From: Reticulitermes speratus
Lineage: Eukaryota; Arthropoda; Insecta; Blattodea; Rhinotermitidae
Length of the DNA stretch: 64,000 nucleotides
Reading direction: 5' to 3'
Assembly (NCBI GenBank): GCA_021186555.1
Contig: JAJKFL010000014.1
Coordinates: 17,931,533 to 17,995,532, forward strand
Made by a program: the position numbers and the translations under genes
Shown here: piece by piece, positions 1 to 12,345 of the stretch
Numbering within the stretch: the first letter of the stretch is position 1
Layout of the letters: each line of letters begins with the position of its first letter
Notes under the pieces: model-generated
The model's input: the letters and a program-made list of their open reading frames with translations, nothing else
What the model was told of the DNA's origin: nothing
The model's database searches: none

Positions 1-1260
1 CCTTCCTTCTTCGTTGTTGATATTCTTATATTTCTTTCATCCATTTTACTCATCATTTCCTGTGTAATGCATGGCTCTTCAGCTCTCCTCTCAACTTACC
101 CAATTATATCACTCATAGTACCTAGCAAACATTTCTTGATATTGTGTCACTGTACTTCCATCCTATTTTTCACATTCTATTGCACAGCGTTCTTCTAGAG
201 TGCCTCGAATTTCTGTTGTTGAGCATATAAGGTCTCCAAATCAAATTTTTGTTTCCCCTTTTGGAACCCTATGATTTTCTTCAATCTAGTGCTGATATTT
301 TTTTTCCCTATGGCTCGACAGCCCTATATGGGTCTGGGCCTCCTCGTTTCGTCGAGGTTTCATGGTCACACACATTTTGAGACACATCACAGTCGGTAGG
401 ACTCCTCTGGACGAGGGACCAGCTCGTCGCAGAGACCTCTACCTGACAACACACAACACTCACAAGAGACAGACATCCATGCCCCCGGTGGGATTCGAAC
501 CCACGATCCTAGTAAGCGAGCGGCCGAAGACCCACGCCTTAGACCGCACGGCCACTGGGATCGGCCCTAGTGTTGATATTGACAACCATTAATTTGTGGT
601 CCGGGTCAGGCAATGTCTGCACATCCTTCACACTGTTTCTGAATCGTTGCTTCACAAGTATATATAGTCCAGGTGATATCCATTTCGATCTTGTCTTCTT
701 TCCAGGTGTACACTCTTCTCTTAGGTTTGGTAATCCCTGTGTTCGTAATAATAGTTCTTTCACAAAATTCAATGAGCATTTGAACTCTTTCGTTTCTCTT
801 TCCCAGTCCATGTGGTCCAATAAGGTTTCGATCTGATTTACCTCCAAACACACTCTTCTTTTCCCCCATTGCGATGTGTGTCTCACCTTTTCCAACCTCT
901 TCAAAGTTTCTTCGATTATGTCATGTAGTTCTTGCACTTCGTCATCTTTATACTTCAATGTTGGCATCACTTGCCCTAGCAAAATATTTACTGCGTCTGC
1001 TTTAACTTAAGAGCAGTGTTTTTTTTTGTCATTACACACAGTATTCTTAACAACACTTCTCACTATGCTTGTATGAACCATTATTGCTACATCTCTTTTA
1101 GCCCTTTCACCTCCGGAATAATACACCGTATAATCACCACTTCGAGTTTCACTTTGCCTTTCCCATCGCACTTCACTGACAAATATAAAATACACTTCAT
1201 TCTTCTCAATCTCCTTTTTAAAAATCCTCCAGTTTGCCTTATTTATTCAAGGTCCTCACA
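1..1260 (-). mobile_element. Non-LTR retrotransposon (LINE) fragment, endonuclease region, SINE-interrupted
   Basis: Read right to left, this stretch encodes an APE-type endonuclease of the 'craniofacial development protein 2-like' LINE group. It shows VSEVRWERQSE with GDYTVYYSGG near 1100-1190, a VMPTLKYKDDEVQEL segment near 900-970, SDRNLIGPHGLGKRNER near 780-840, KPKRRVYTW near 710, and a DPDH motif near 600. The frame shifts several times and contains stops, so it is dead. A SINE interrupts it at 299-566. The last 100 bases (left edge) align with 5300-5410 on the plus strand, so the two LINE pieces belong to one family. The element continues off the left edge. The similarity assignment is from memory of the family; the reading frames are seen directly. 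Confidence 0.85.
299..566 (-). mobile_element. tRNA-derived SINE, family A, inserted in the LINE
   Basis: On the minus strand the element starts with a tRNA-like head (box A-like GTGGCCGTGCGGTCTAAGG, box B-like GGGTTCGAATCCC) and continues through a conserved body with GACGAGCTGGTCCCTCGTCC to GGGCTGTCGAGCCAT and a short tail. Near-identical direct repeats flank it: 286-298 (CTAGTGCTGATAT) and 567-579 (CTAGTGTTGATAT), a 13-base target-site duplication. It belongs with copies near 22.3, 25.2, 26.3, 27.4, 32.5, 49.2, 50.8 and 59.6 kb. Confidence 0.93.
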
Positions 1261-2764
1261 TACAACCGATTATAAAATAAAAATTGTTTAACGGATTTTA
1301 AAAGGCCCTTTTACGGTTAATGGCTCTACTAACGCCACGCAGAATGCCTTCGAGGATTCCACTTTTCTGCCTAATGTTGTATCCCCCATCCTCCTCGGCT
1401 TATGTATGCCAGCTCTAAGCGCTTGTCGCTAGCAAAGATTACCACGTGGTGGTCACAGGCAATAGTCGTGAACGGAACGGCTAAATGATTGGAGAATATG
1501 GGGAAGTAAGCTGAACAGGGTTATACCTATAACAGATCGAAGGAAATGTAGAGGGGGTGCTCCAAGTAATTTATTTCCATAGCCTCATTATAGAGCTATC
1601 TAACTCCCGAAATTTCCTATGAAGCTGACAGATGTAACTTTGATGCTCATGATTGTGTGGGTGAGGTTGACCAAGACCCCGAGAATAAATCACACCTTAA
1701 AATAAATTTATTCTCATGTTAAGTACCACGCCAGATATCTTATCGTCGCAGAAAAAGTTTCCGGTAATTATTTGATAGAAGTCTGGTACCTACAGCCGTC
1801 TTGGCTGTAGAAACATCCGCCGGCTACCCACTGGGCAGTCACTTCACTGACCTTGGCTCACAACAAACTTATAACACAGTGTAAATACAATTATACATTT
1901 CGTATTAATAAAACGCCATATTTTTTGCAGTGCTGGCGGACGTTGGAACGTTACAAAAAAAAACAAAAATTTTGTAACCACTTGTATTAATTTAGTGCCA
2001 GAAAATCGCCTTTGATAAGCATTCTATTCCAAAGTTGTTAACGATAGCTACTTCAGACACTATTCCACCTAAGATCTACTGTAGTGATGAGTTCCAAAAC
2101 GACATAAAATATCACAAGTGTCTGGCGAGGTTAAATTCCAGCCTTCCGAAGGCTGAGCGGAAATGATGCACATGAACCACTAATCTTGATTACGTTATGT
2201 CACTGCACCTTTCAGAGCGATAGTTATGATACACATAATTTTGAGTTTGCACTCTGAAAGCGGGTTTTAATGACACGCCCACAATTGATGACGCACTTCC
2301 GGGTTTTGTTCTTCGTGCTTTCGTCTTCGTCTAGCGTATCTCTCAAGCATCTGATTCATCGTGCAGTGCAGCGCAGAGATGTATTGCCTTGCTAGTGTGA
2401 AGACTGTTTGTACAGCTGTTTTCGTTGCAATATCACTTTTTGGGCGTGAATGGGTATTAACATTGCCCAGACCGAAAAGGGAAAATCAGTACTAATGCAC
2501 CTGACTTGTCTTTTAAGAATTTCACGGGTTATTTTCACTAAGGGTTAAATTATTTAACAGCACCTGGACTTTATCGAGCTTAATTAAAATAAATTAATAA
2601 AATCTTTAAATTTTATTTTCCTGAATATCTTCATAAAGGTAAATAATATTGTACATTATAAAATTGCGGGAGAAGGCAGCTATTTATGATGATTTGTTCG
2701 GAAGCGTAAGAGTCTGTAAGATTTCCTGTTGAACGTGACGGGGTCTATCTAAATCCTTCAACTG

Positions 2765-2765
<1 letters not shown>

Positions 2766-2795
<30 letters not shown>

Positions 2796-2811
2796 CACAC
2801 ACACACACACA
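2766..2811. repeat. (CA)n microsatellite
   Basis: About 23 CA dinucleotides with one interruption (CAACAC) in the middle. Confidence 0.98.
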
Positions 2812-3042
2812 CATTACATCAAATTTCACTTTAAACTTTCATCATCCGTGGGCACACTGGTGGTAAGCTCTTATTATAGGCCTGCGGCTTATTCACGTAT
2901 GTGATCTCTATCATTGCACCATGTTTAAATAAATTTTCGACTAAAAAACTGTTATAATATATTTTATAAAATTCTTTCAGCGTTTTCTGCAGAAAGAATT
3001 TGAATCCAGACGCTATATAACCTTAGCAATTGACAGTGACAT

Positions 3043-3337
3043 TCAATAACACACTTTAAAATATCTGCAACCTGTGGTATACATCACAAACAGACCAAAT
3101 GATTCATTTGTTTTTAAGCCTCCTGTCTTCGCCGAATACAAAGTCACTTTCAATGCGGCCCGCAGACAAAGAGCGTTTTGGCAGAGTGTTCCATTCAGGC
3201 AAAAGAGATGGTTTACATCCCCAGCTTTTGTGTTTCTTCTGAATTTTTCCAGACTCCTGGAAGCCCTAAGAGCTTCACAAATCAGCACAAATTCAAGAGG
3301 ACACTTGGAATGGTACATAAACACATATTGTTACTGA
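3043..3337. other. Unrecognised segment open on both strands
   Basis: The minus strand is open for 93 codons at 3043-3324 (contains VTLYSAKTGGLKTNESF) and the plus strand for 87 codons at 3074-3337 (contains RPNDSFVFKPPVFAEYK). I recognise neither. Double-strand openness over about 280 bases with a GC content above the flanks suggests either a decayed transposable element or chance. There is no splice or start context that favours a real gene. Confidence 0.2.
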
Positions 3338-3438
3338 AAGAACATTGAAAGTAAAAAGTATTTTTTGTTCTAACTTCGCGGGCACTTCATAAGTCCTAAT
3401 TTGAAATCCACAAATAAACCTGTAGGATTTTAACTTAC

Positions 3439-3583
3439 CATGTTGAATGCCGCCCTTCATGTCTGACTTTATGACACTGGACATTTGTCCTGCTGGTGAT
3501 CCCTGGTTGCCCTGTCCCGGGTTTTTTGGTTTCCTTTTGCGTGTCTGAATACCTTCTTTCTTCATACTAAGCGGACGGTTGAC
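3439..3583 (-). CDS. GATA factor gene, exon 6: basic tail after the C-terminal zinc finger
   Basis: This 145-base exon starts after a good acceptor (TTCTTCCTTACAG) and reads VNRPLSMKKEGIQTRKRKPK, followed by NPGQGNQGSPAG and a run ending GGIQHG. The NRPLxMKKEGIQTRKRKPK block is the hallmark basic region immediately after the C-terminal GATA finger; it contacts DNA and carries the nuclear localisation signal. IQTRKRKPK is the GATA4/5/6-class version; GATA1/2/3 types have IQTRNRK. The exon opens in phase 0, matching the donor of the C-finger exon at 13129, and closes one base into a codon before donor GTAAGT. No downstream exon is visible, so the C-terminal part lies left of the window or was missed. 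Confidence 0.93.
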
Positions 3584-4599
3584 CTGTAAGGAAGAACAAG
3601 ACCTCTACTTGTGATAAACTTTCTACAAATCTTGCTGAGAACCAAAGCTCTGACCCTAATACTACAACGCCAAAAAAATTCTGCCCCATATTTCAAAATG
3701 TTATAGTCGGGGCTCCAGAAGTAGTCATCTTCTAGACACTTAACACAAGCACCAAACGTCACATTTGTTTGCCCAAACTGCTTTACATTCCCAGAGTCCT
3801 GGGTTCGATTCCCGATTTGAGGACGTCTGTCCTGACAAGTTTTCGACGTTTTCCGCGGTTTCTGTACGCAGATGCTAGGATATTAACTTAAAACAGGTCG
3901 CGACCACTTTCTTCCTCGTGCTACCCAATTCAACATTCACTACCATTTTCCAATTCGAAGCTTCGTAACTCACGTAAAATAAGCAACGAAGAAATTTACT
4001 TGTGCAATAAACTGAGATTTAAAATGTAACCCATGACTGGTCTCCAGTCACGTTCCTGTGGCTTGTGGCGTGTGGCGAACGTCTCTCTGTATTTCTGTCA
4101 CCGTGGTGATGAAAACACAGAGACGGAGACTGAGGATAGTATTAAAACGAATCTCAGGTGTGGTGGTGAATTGAACTATGACAGGATCGTACAGATTACA
4201 GATTTTAATGGTGGTATTAAACTTTTATATTTTGCTATTAAAGCGTTAGGTTGTCATTGTTACAGCAGGTTGGTAGGAGCTAAACAACACGTATGCGTAT
4301 ATGCATTTTCTCATTTTCTAAGAAGGCGTTTTACCTTGTTAGATGAGGCGGCATTTATAGGCCGACGTCGATTTACGGACGACGACCATCGCAGTTAATA
4401 TCATGTCCTACACTGTCAACAATTCACAACAATTTATCCTTATTGTGATCTTTATGGTCTTGATCATGAGCACAAAGCTTCTAGATAAAATTTTTCTAAG
4501 CATTGCCGCTTACAAATGTACTATTTGATATACATTACCTTGAAAAAAATAGGCTCTATAATGCGCATCGAAAACTCAAATAGAAGCCCCATATGACAA

Positions 4600-4643
4600 C
4601 ATACACACACACATACATACATACATACATGCATACACACACA
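4600..4643. repeat. (CA)n/(ACAT)n microsatellite
   Basis: Short CA repeats flank about seven ACAT units. Confidence 0.95.
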
Positions 4644-5157
4644 GAGGAAGAAATAGACTGCACTGTCATTGTTTATCAATTAAGTGCAATCTAATAAGAA
4701 AACTGGGAGGTCAAGGATCGACTACGGGCTGTAGTGCCCAAGATGGATATTAAGAAAATAACCTTGAAACGTCAGCGAAAAGAAATACCATGACCAGATT
4801 GCAATAATACAGCATACGCAGTGTTGTGATGAAATTATTTAGCGATTGCGCATTACAAGCCTCGATGGTAAAGACATGCATTGAATTTCCTAACGCTTGT
4901 GTAGACCAGTTTTCTTTAACACCTGTTTGTTTTTCATTCTTTGTAATCATATGTGTATTCAGTGCATTGTGGGACACGAACGCCTTATTAATTTTGATGG
5001 TAGAATTAGACTCCTTTAAGTACTCAAAAATTCTGAATTATTACGTAGTAACAAAACTATCAATGAACAAAATTAAGGAATAAGTTTGGTGAGACGGCAG
5101 TAGGCCTACTTTACGTAAAGCTATAGATTTAGAGTATTCCATGTATGCATAGCGAAA

Positions 5158-6431
5158 ACCAAGATGGGATTTGGAGAAGCTATATGCTCAACGACAGGAA
5201 GTACACGATAGTCTAGAAGAAAAACTTGGTGCAATCAAATGTGAAAGTGGGAATGTGGAAGTGCAGTAGAACAATATCAAGAAATGTGTGCGAATGATTT
5301 GGTTGGAAAAGTTGAGAGGAGAGCAAGAAAGCCATGGATTACACAGGAGATGGTCAGTAAAATGGATGAAAGAAGGAAATGGAAGAATGTAAACAACGAA
5401 GAAGGAAGGAAGAACTACAGAAGACTGAGGAATGAATTGAAAAGAGCCACGGACAACGCCAAGAAGGAATATCTGGAGAGCATATGCGACGAGATCATAG
5501 AATTTCATTTAATGATTTAATGTACATGAAGACAAAGGAACTAGGTTGGAAAGAAAACCATGGGATTCAAAACACTGGCATCGCACACTCTCAAGGGAAT
5601 ATAATAATAGATCAGGGACGAGCACTGCAAATTTGGGAGAATTATATCACAGAGCTCTAAGATCGAGCTAATCGACCAGAACACCTAGACGTCGAACCTG
5701 AAGCTGAAATAGATGAAGACGAGAAAGACCCTTATATTTTGCAAAGTGAAGTGGATAAAGCTATCAAGGAGATGAGGGATACGAAGGCTACAGGAGATGA
5801 TGATGTAACTGGTGATGTACTCAAATTGTTGGGCGAATATGGTCTCAAACTAATTACACAGCTGATCAACAGCATATATGTAACTGGAGAGATAACCAAT
5901 GATGCAAGGTGTACACGTGAAATTAAAACCAGAATTGCCATGGCAAAAACAGCATTCAACAAGAAGAATACTCTTTTCGCCAGCAAACTTGACTTAAATT
6001 TAAGGAAGAAACTAGTAAAGTGCTACATTTGGTGCATAGCTTTGTATGGTGCTGAAACGTTGACACTTTGGAAAGTAGATAAAAAATGCCTGGAAAGTTT
6101 TGAAGTGTGGTGTTGGAGAAGAATGGAGAAGATCAAATGGACCGATCGTGTGAGAAATTAAGAAGTATTACACAGAGTCAATGGAGAGAGGAATATCCTA
6201 CATACAATAAAAAGAAGAAAGGTTAACTTGATTGGTCACATCTTGCGTAGTAACCGCCTTCTAAAACACGTGATTGAAGGAAAGTTAGAGGAAAGGATAG
6301 AAAAGCCGGGAAGACGAGGAAGGAGGCGTAATCAGCTACTGGATGACCTTAAGGAAAAGAGAAGATACTGGAAATTGAAAGAGGAAGCACTAGATCGCAC
6401 CCTCTGGAGAAAGGACAGGCTGCAGCATTAA
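5158..6431 (+). mobile_element. Non-LTR retrotransposon (LINE), internally deleted copy
   Basis: Frames across this stretch give the endonuclease-RT linker (WDLEKLYAQRQEV near 5165, RRARKPWITQEMVSKMDERR near 5310-5370), the start of the RT fingers (EVDKAIKEMRDTKATGDDD near 5750, normally KATGxDxI), and then jump straight to the RT thumb/C-terminal region (RIAMAKTAFNKKNTLF, LVKCYIWCIALYGAETLT near 6010-6060) and the tail (MIGHILRSNRLL and RRGRRRNQLLDDL, ending LDRTLW). The palm core with the catalytic YADD is absent: a deletion falls near 5895-5910. Stops and a frame break near 6160-6225 add to the decay. It sits in a GATA intron, antisense to the gene. Confidence 0.88.
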
Positions 6432-6977
6432 AAATCTTGTTTTCATCAGTACTATTAACATGAAGAATGTGATATCTTCTGTGATGGGAACAACACTAGA
6501 AAGGCTACGAGTATAGGCTACTAAAATGTATTGTAATAAAACAGCCCATTGTCTGAGACAGTGCAACGTGCATTTGTAGAAAGTCATATTTTTGCATACA
6601 AAGTAAAATAACAACACACATTCCACGTGAAATCTAGGCATATTTGTCTTCCGATGTGAGACGATAACAATGTACTAGTAATGAGCGGATCCAGCTGTGC
6701 GAAGCAAGCTACTACATGGACATAGATCTCAGCATAAGCTGAGGCGTTGTCCGGCAATTTTTTGACGAGTTAAAGATCATAAAATTGGCGACGATGCGGA
6801 TATTTCAGTTTACTTTTAAAACTTTAAAAGCACTTTATTCCGTATGGCCTAGTAGTGCAAACTGTGTATAAAGTATTCTTGTACAGGCGTAGTTCTCGTT
6901 AACCTCACGTATAGGCTTAAAAAGATTCGGAAGAAAACCTTCTTCTTAAATTATTCGCTGAACTTAAATGATTTAAG

Positions 6978-7065
6978 AGTGGTGGTGGTGGTGGTGGTGG
7001 TGGTGGTGGTGGTGGGGTGGTGGTGGTGGTGGCGTGCTTGTGTGTGTGTATGTGTGTGTGTGGCC
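6978..7065. repeat. (GTG)n and (GT)n microsatellite
   Basis: About 17 GTG/GGT units with one GGGG interruption are followed by GT-rich sequence. Confidence 0.97.
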
Positions 7066-7809
7066 TTGTTGGTAGATCAATAAGCGCGTTTCTCTAAGTT
7101 AAATAATGGCACAAAACTAATCATCTTTACAAACACAATTTTGTATAAAATGAAGTTAAAGGCTTTTAATTTATTTAAATCCAAAGTTGTCATATCTAGC
7201 AATCAAGAACTGTAGCAAGAGTTAAGATAGGAAACCTTACGCGACACTTGTAAGGTCACCGAGATATCTTAACGTCTCTTAACTTATCCACAGCTGTGAT
7301 ATTGTCTCTTTTTCTGTAACTTATCCGGTTCGGGCGAAATAAGAGATTATAGTTCCGGAGACGATGAAGATTCTACATCTGTTTTCGTTTGCATTACCGG
7401 GTCGATAGCCTATCTTTTGGAAATAACATATTATATCACATTGATAATTCACCATCCCTAGCAGATATATTTTTAGTAATATGTGATTATATTGTTTTAT
7501 CTTACATTTTATTTCAAATCAAGTACAGGATGATAATTGAAATGATAATATTCGAAATTTTGAAGGTTTCTTTTGACTAGTATGTAAATAAACACATTTA
7601 GGGTTACGTTTCATGATACATCCTCCGAATTAAAGAATTTAAACAATTTCGTTCTAACAGTATTGGTGTAGAGATATAAGACGCCACAGATGTATTACAA
7701 AGGCGGCAGTGAGCCAGGCGACCAAATCATGATTATCAAAGTGAGGAATTTTGGTTATTTCTCCTACAAAGGTAACGAAACATTGTTTTCAGGCTTCCGA
7801 CGCGATGTT

Positions 7810-7905
7810 GATGAGATCTGCGGTCTTCTGGGATATTACGCGACGTCGTGTGGTAATTGTTTACCGACGTTACGAGACAACGTATCGGTCCCATCTTCAC
7901 GGGTC
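7810..7905 (+). repeat. 96-bp dispersed repeat, copy 1
   Basis: It starts GATGAGATCTGCGGTCTTCT and ends CCCATCTTCACGGGTC. The reverse complement of 48030-48125 matches over all 96 bases with about six mismatches, and 8443-8545 is a more diverged copy. It contains TTACCGACGTTACGAGACA, a 'GACGTTTCGG' type core that recurs in the window. Probably the end of a larger non-autonomous element. Confidence 0.8.
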
Positions 7906-8442
7906 AGGACGTAAGGAAACGTGTTTAAGATCTTGTGTTACACACATCTGTGTCTTTGCCATTGTCAGTGTTATTAGATCTCTGTTAATGGCATAAGTTT
8001 AATTTCCCTGCAAAAGATTTCAACGTACTCAAGTGTTAGCCCATTGATCGTCCTTAAAAATGCAAATAAAATAAATGAGAAATATCAGCAGAACCTTAAT
8101 TTTTGCCGCGTTCGTTCTGTTATTGTTCCTGGATTTTAAACTTGCGAATAATTTCAAGAATAACATTGCAGATGCGACTACTTTAAATGTGACTTTCCAG
8201 CTGTTATACAATAAATTTTATAAGTTTCTTCCGTACCTTGGCAGCGGATTTGCAATCTATCATGCTCGATTGTGAATCGCTGCTAGAATAGGGAGAAAAT
8301 ACTACGTTCGCCTATGTGTACAATGAAGTTACAGTGTCGTATTTTAATAGAGCAGTACGTCAAAATAGTGTAACTGGTCAAGCATAAGTACAGTCTAAAT
8401 GAATTCACATTTTTTTCGTACCGGATCATATGTTACAGAATG

Positions 8443-8545
8443 AGCTCTTCGGTCTTCTGAGTTGTTGCGCGTAGTAGGTTTGTCACCGACGTTTCGGGAC
8501 AGCGTATTCTTCCTATCTTCTATGGTCAAGATGTCCAAAAAGAAA
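8443..8545 (+). repeat. Diverged copy of the 96-bp repeat
   Basis: It shares the order CTCTTCGGTCTTCTG, CACCGACGTTTCGGGACAG, CTTCTATGGTCAAG with 7810-7905. A second short block at 8578-8650 (GCGAAGGTCTGAACTACACCGC) resembles 20835-20880. Confidence 0.6.
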
Positions 8546-8699
8546 GCTTTCTTCTTGTACCTCGTGATGAACGGACCTACGCCGGAAAACAAAATCCAAA
8601 AAAGCGAAGGTCTGAACTACACCGCGGTGAAAGCCTGAAATCAGGCATGTTACAGAATGTTATGTTTACATATTTATATGTTTCTCCGGACTCTGTGGT

Positions 8700-8985
8700 T
8701 CTACTGTATTTCTTGTACGTACGCCTGTCTCGTAAACGGCGGTATATCGTATTTCTTGTACATATCTCGTAAACGGCGAAATATCGTAAATACACTTAGT
8801 TTTAATGTAAGGTATCTGTTATTTTTGTCCGATTTTAGACATAGGTGGATTACATTTTCGTAAAAATTCCCAATATAAAGTTTCGCGAAAATCCTTCCGT
8901 CGGTTGTTCCACAGGGGCAGCTGGATGGAAGGACGGACATGATGAAGCTAACAGTCACTTGTGGCAAATTAGCTTGTGAATGCCC
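8700..8985 (-). repeat. Diverged copy of the ~550-bp dispersed repeat
   Basis: On the minus strand it reads AGTGACTGTTAGCTTCATCA, then TGTCCGTCCTTCCATC and GGATTTTCGCGAAACTTTA, the same order as the two plus-strand copies at 12346 and 23565. It is truncated at its far end. Confidence 0.6.
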
Positions 8986-9017
8986 CTGAAATATACACTT
9001 ACGAGATCACCGTACTG

Positions 9018-9058
9018 TGCTTGTGTTTATGTTTGTGTTTGTGTTTGTGTTTTTGTGT
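9018..9058. repeat. (TTTGTG)n low-complexity tract
   Basis: About six imperfect GTGTTT units. Confidence 0.85.
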
Positions 9059-12000
9059 TCGTTTCATCTTTTTAACTAGGTGACCGATTCGCAGGAAACG
9101 CAGTAAAAATATTGCAACACTGGAGCTAACCCGAAATCCGTATTTTTCAATTTGCTAAATTAATATAAACCGTTTTTTGTTCTTTTTGTTTGCTTTTATT
9201 ATTTAGAGCGATTCTCTCTAAGTTCTACTGAAGTTCGTTACGTATTTCAGACTGTAATAGTAGCCTTGCATTTAGTGGAAATAAAGTTTGGGGGTACTGT
9301 ACAACATTGCTTTTCAGTTATTCTAATCTGATGCATCTCTTGACAGTTTCTTAAACATGTAACATCGCTGCTTTGTGTTACCAACACACGTGTTCTTAAC
9401 GCCATTTTCACTCGCACATAAAGTGTGGGAACTGCCATCACTTTATAAAATGTGAATCTTTCATCTTTCTTTATTTGCTTTTTACTGAATGACACCAATT
9501 CCACACAACAAGTTCTTGAATTAGAAGGGGGAAAAATGAAGCCATAAAGTAAATATTTTACAGCAGGTACTCAATGCAAATAAGTGAGTACAAAAAATAT
9601 TGCAACAGAGCAGAATGTCGAGAATAATGTGCACCATTTAACCGAACCCTTGGTAAATGTAACGACACCGTACTACCTCACTGTTTGACGAGGACAGAGG
9701 AGAAGGAAGTGACGTACCGAGCAGGTCTGTTGTTTCAGTGTGGGAGTCGCCATTTCCTTCCGCAGAAAGAATTGCAAATTCGTGTTATGGAACAAGTCCA
9801 AGGTACAACATGCACGGTTCTGAACTCGTTTAACCTTTCATCACATCAGTGCAGACATACAAAGAACCTAAGAGAGAAAATAATACTTCCTTAACGATGA
9901 TGTCATCACTCTTCCTCTCCCTACGAGTCTCGAGGGAATCGCCCATTTCCGCCATAAATACTAACCTTCCAGACCCAAGAGCGGCGTTTTTGTGCATAAA
10001 TGGATAACTTTCCGAAGATGGTAAAGACATCCCTGTCCTTTCATATCTTTCCGAGTAGTGTGAAAATACTGTCCTATTATTTTACGGAGGCCAGTGAGTT
10101 TTGAATGCGCAGGAAGTTGATGGAATCCACTCTTCAAAACTCTCGGAGGGGGTGGGGTGAGCAAGCTTTAGTTTGCTGACTGCTGCATGCAAGAATATGA
10201 GCGTAGAATGTTCGATCTGTTGCTAATAGTCACCAAAAGAAGCCCTTTTATTATACCGCATGCATAAAGTACATTATATGGTAAAATTTGATTCTCATAA
10301 GATATTTATTTGTCAAAAAAGTAGCTCAAAATTAAAACCCCTGCGCAATACTGCTTAAGTAAATACTATAGTAGTTAATACTTATATTTCCCAGCGTATG
10401 CAGAGCGAAAAAATTTTGCGTAAGCCTCCAAACTCCCCATAGTGAGATTCCTTATTTAATAGAAGTCTAAAATCTTATGCAACACATGTCCTGAGACATT
10501 TACTTTACGAGATACACGTCAGTGTCAAATGCGGTCACACATCTCCGCAGTGTTATTTGTCACGACGATAAAGCGCAATATTAAGTGTGCTCAGACGTTA
10601 AGTGTACAGCCGGGCTCAGTCGTGACCAAATGATCGTGGAATACACAAACAACGAATACTGCGACATGCTCTTCACGCTTGGTACCTCTAGGAGTCAAGC
10701 TGGTACTGATGCACGGGATTCACACTACATATAATATATATTATTGTGGTCGACCTCATCCAGACGCTAATATATTTCGACGATTGCAACCTCTGAGACT
10801 TGAAGTGTAACACTAAACGCACGTGTAAATGCAGGTCGCCCACGGACCGTACGGATACCAGCCAAAGAAGATGCCATAATTGCAGCTGTTTAACAAGAGT
10901 CGTGAGGAAGCACACAAAATATCACACGATAATTGGGAGTATCTCCAATCTTGGGCCCTAGTTCTTGACGATGAGCTGGATCCATGCCACTTCTCGCGGA
11001 ATGTTGGTTTGTTTCCAGGTGATTGTTCTCTACATTTATTGTACGTGTAACTACGAAGCGCCAATGGCTTGATACTTGTGCTATTTGATGGTAACGTGCA
11101 CCTCGAAAACTAAACGCCTCACAGTTACGTTGTTTAAAATTTTCGAATCGTTTTTAAAGAAATCACACTACGGAGACTTTGCACGATAAATTCTTTTCAT
11201 CCTGTATATATTGTCACTGTCTATACCGATGAGTGGCATTACACACACATTTTCATATTTCGTAAATAGTAGTTGTTTCCTTCTTTATTAACAGAAGTGT
11301 GACCACATATCATATGCCTCATACCTTGACTTCCTTCTCGATCTATGGGTATAAACCATTCCTAGGTGCAAATATGGAAGTAAAAAGTGTGATCATGTGA
11401 AACCGTCTCCGCGTAACAACATACTTCTCTACTTGTGACAAAAGTCTACAGCTAATGCAAGGGTCGGCTGTATTTCGGTGATAAAAATTAATTCGAAGAT
11501 TAGGTAGTGTGTCATGATTGCGTACATTTAATGCGGTGTTGTTTTATACACAACAACATAACCGGTCCTTTAAAGTGAAGGGAAATTCACTCCTGTGCTT
11601 AATTAAACACTACCACGTAAAGATGTATGGAGGACGCATGTGTAGTTACAGGTGTTCGTAACGAAAGTACTGGACAGATGTGAGTTAGTCAGCTTCACGG
11701 CTTGACCACTCTACAAACGCGAAAACAGCCTTAGTATCGAGCGAATGGCAGGTTACACCCCAGAGCTAAGTTCTTCTGGGCATGTAACGAAGAGAAAAAT
11801 AACCTGCCCGGACTCGAAAGCCGATTTCCAGCCCATAGCCAGAAGTAGTCTGAATTTGTGTCACTCATAACAGGGTGCATTAACGGTCGTTTGTGAACAT
11901 AGCAATGTTCCTCCAGATTCCACTATAAATAGAAGAATTTTCTTGACCAGCTGAGCGACTATCAACTTTCAAGGAAAGTCTGCTACATGAAATGAGTTAA

Positions 12001-12345
12001 TGGAAACAGTTCCCCGAATTTCGTCCAAGTCTTGAACAACGCAGTCTTAATTAACGAATTCTCCCTTGATTTAGAGGAGATATTCGGAGAAGCCGTCAGT
12101 TTTCCTCACCACATGTTTACCAATGTCCACAGCACAATGTCCACAAAACTTATATTTATGCAACTCAGGCTACATATGTACCTGTGTTCATTGCAGCATA
12201 ATCTGCTTGACTGCATTGTACAACAGATGGAGTATCAATAATAAAGTTCCACCCCATACAAACACACGTGCACGCACGCACATTACTGATTTCATACAGT
12301 TAATTGCATTGTATTTGTACCTACTTGATTGATCAAATTATGTTA

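Larger units (their letters stand above)
1261..3438. other. Intron or 3' part of the GATA gene, no coding sequence seen
   Basis: This stretch lies downstream (minus sense) of the last GATA exon placed in the window and should be intronic. I see no further GATA coding exon here. It contains a CA microsatellite at 2766-2811. Between 3043 and 3337 both strands are open for about 90 codons, noted separately. Confidence 0.6.

Noticed and set aside
4033-4398. Plus-strand open frame of 121 codons in the GATA intron
   Set aside because: Composition is unremarkable, with no domain, and antisense within an intron; not supported as a gene.
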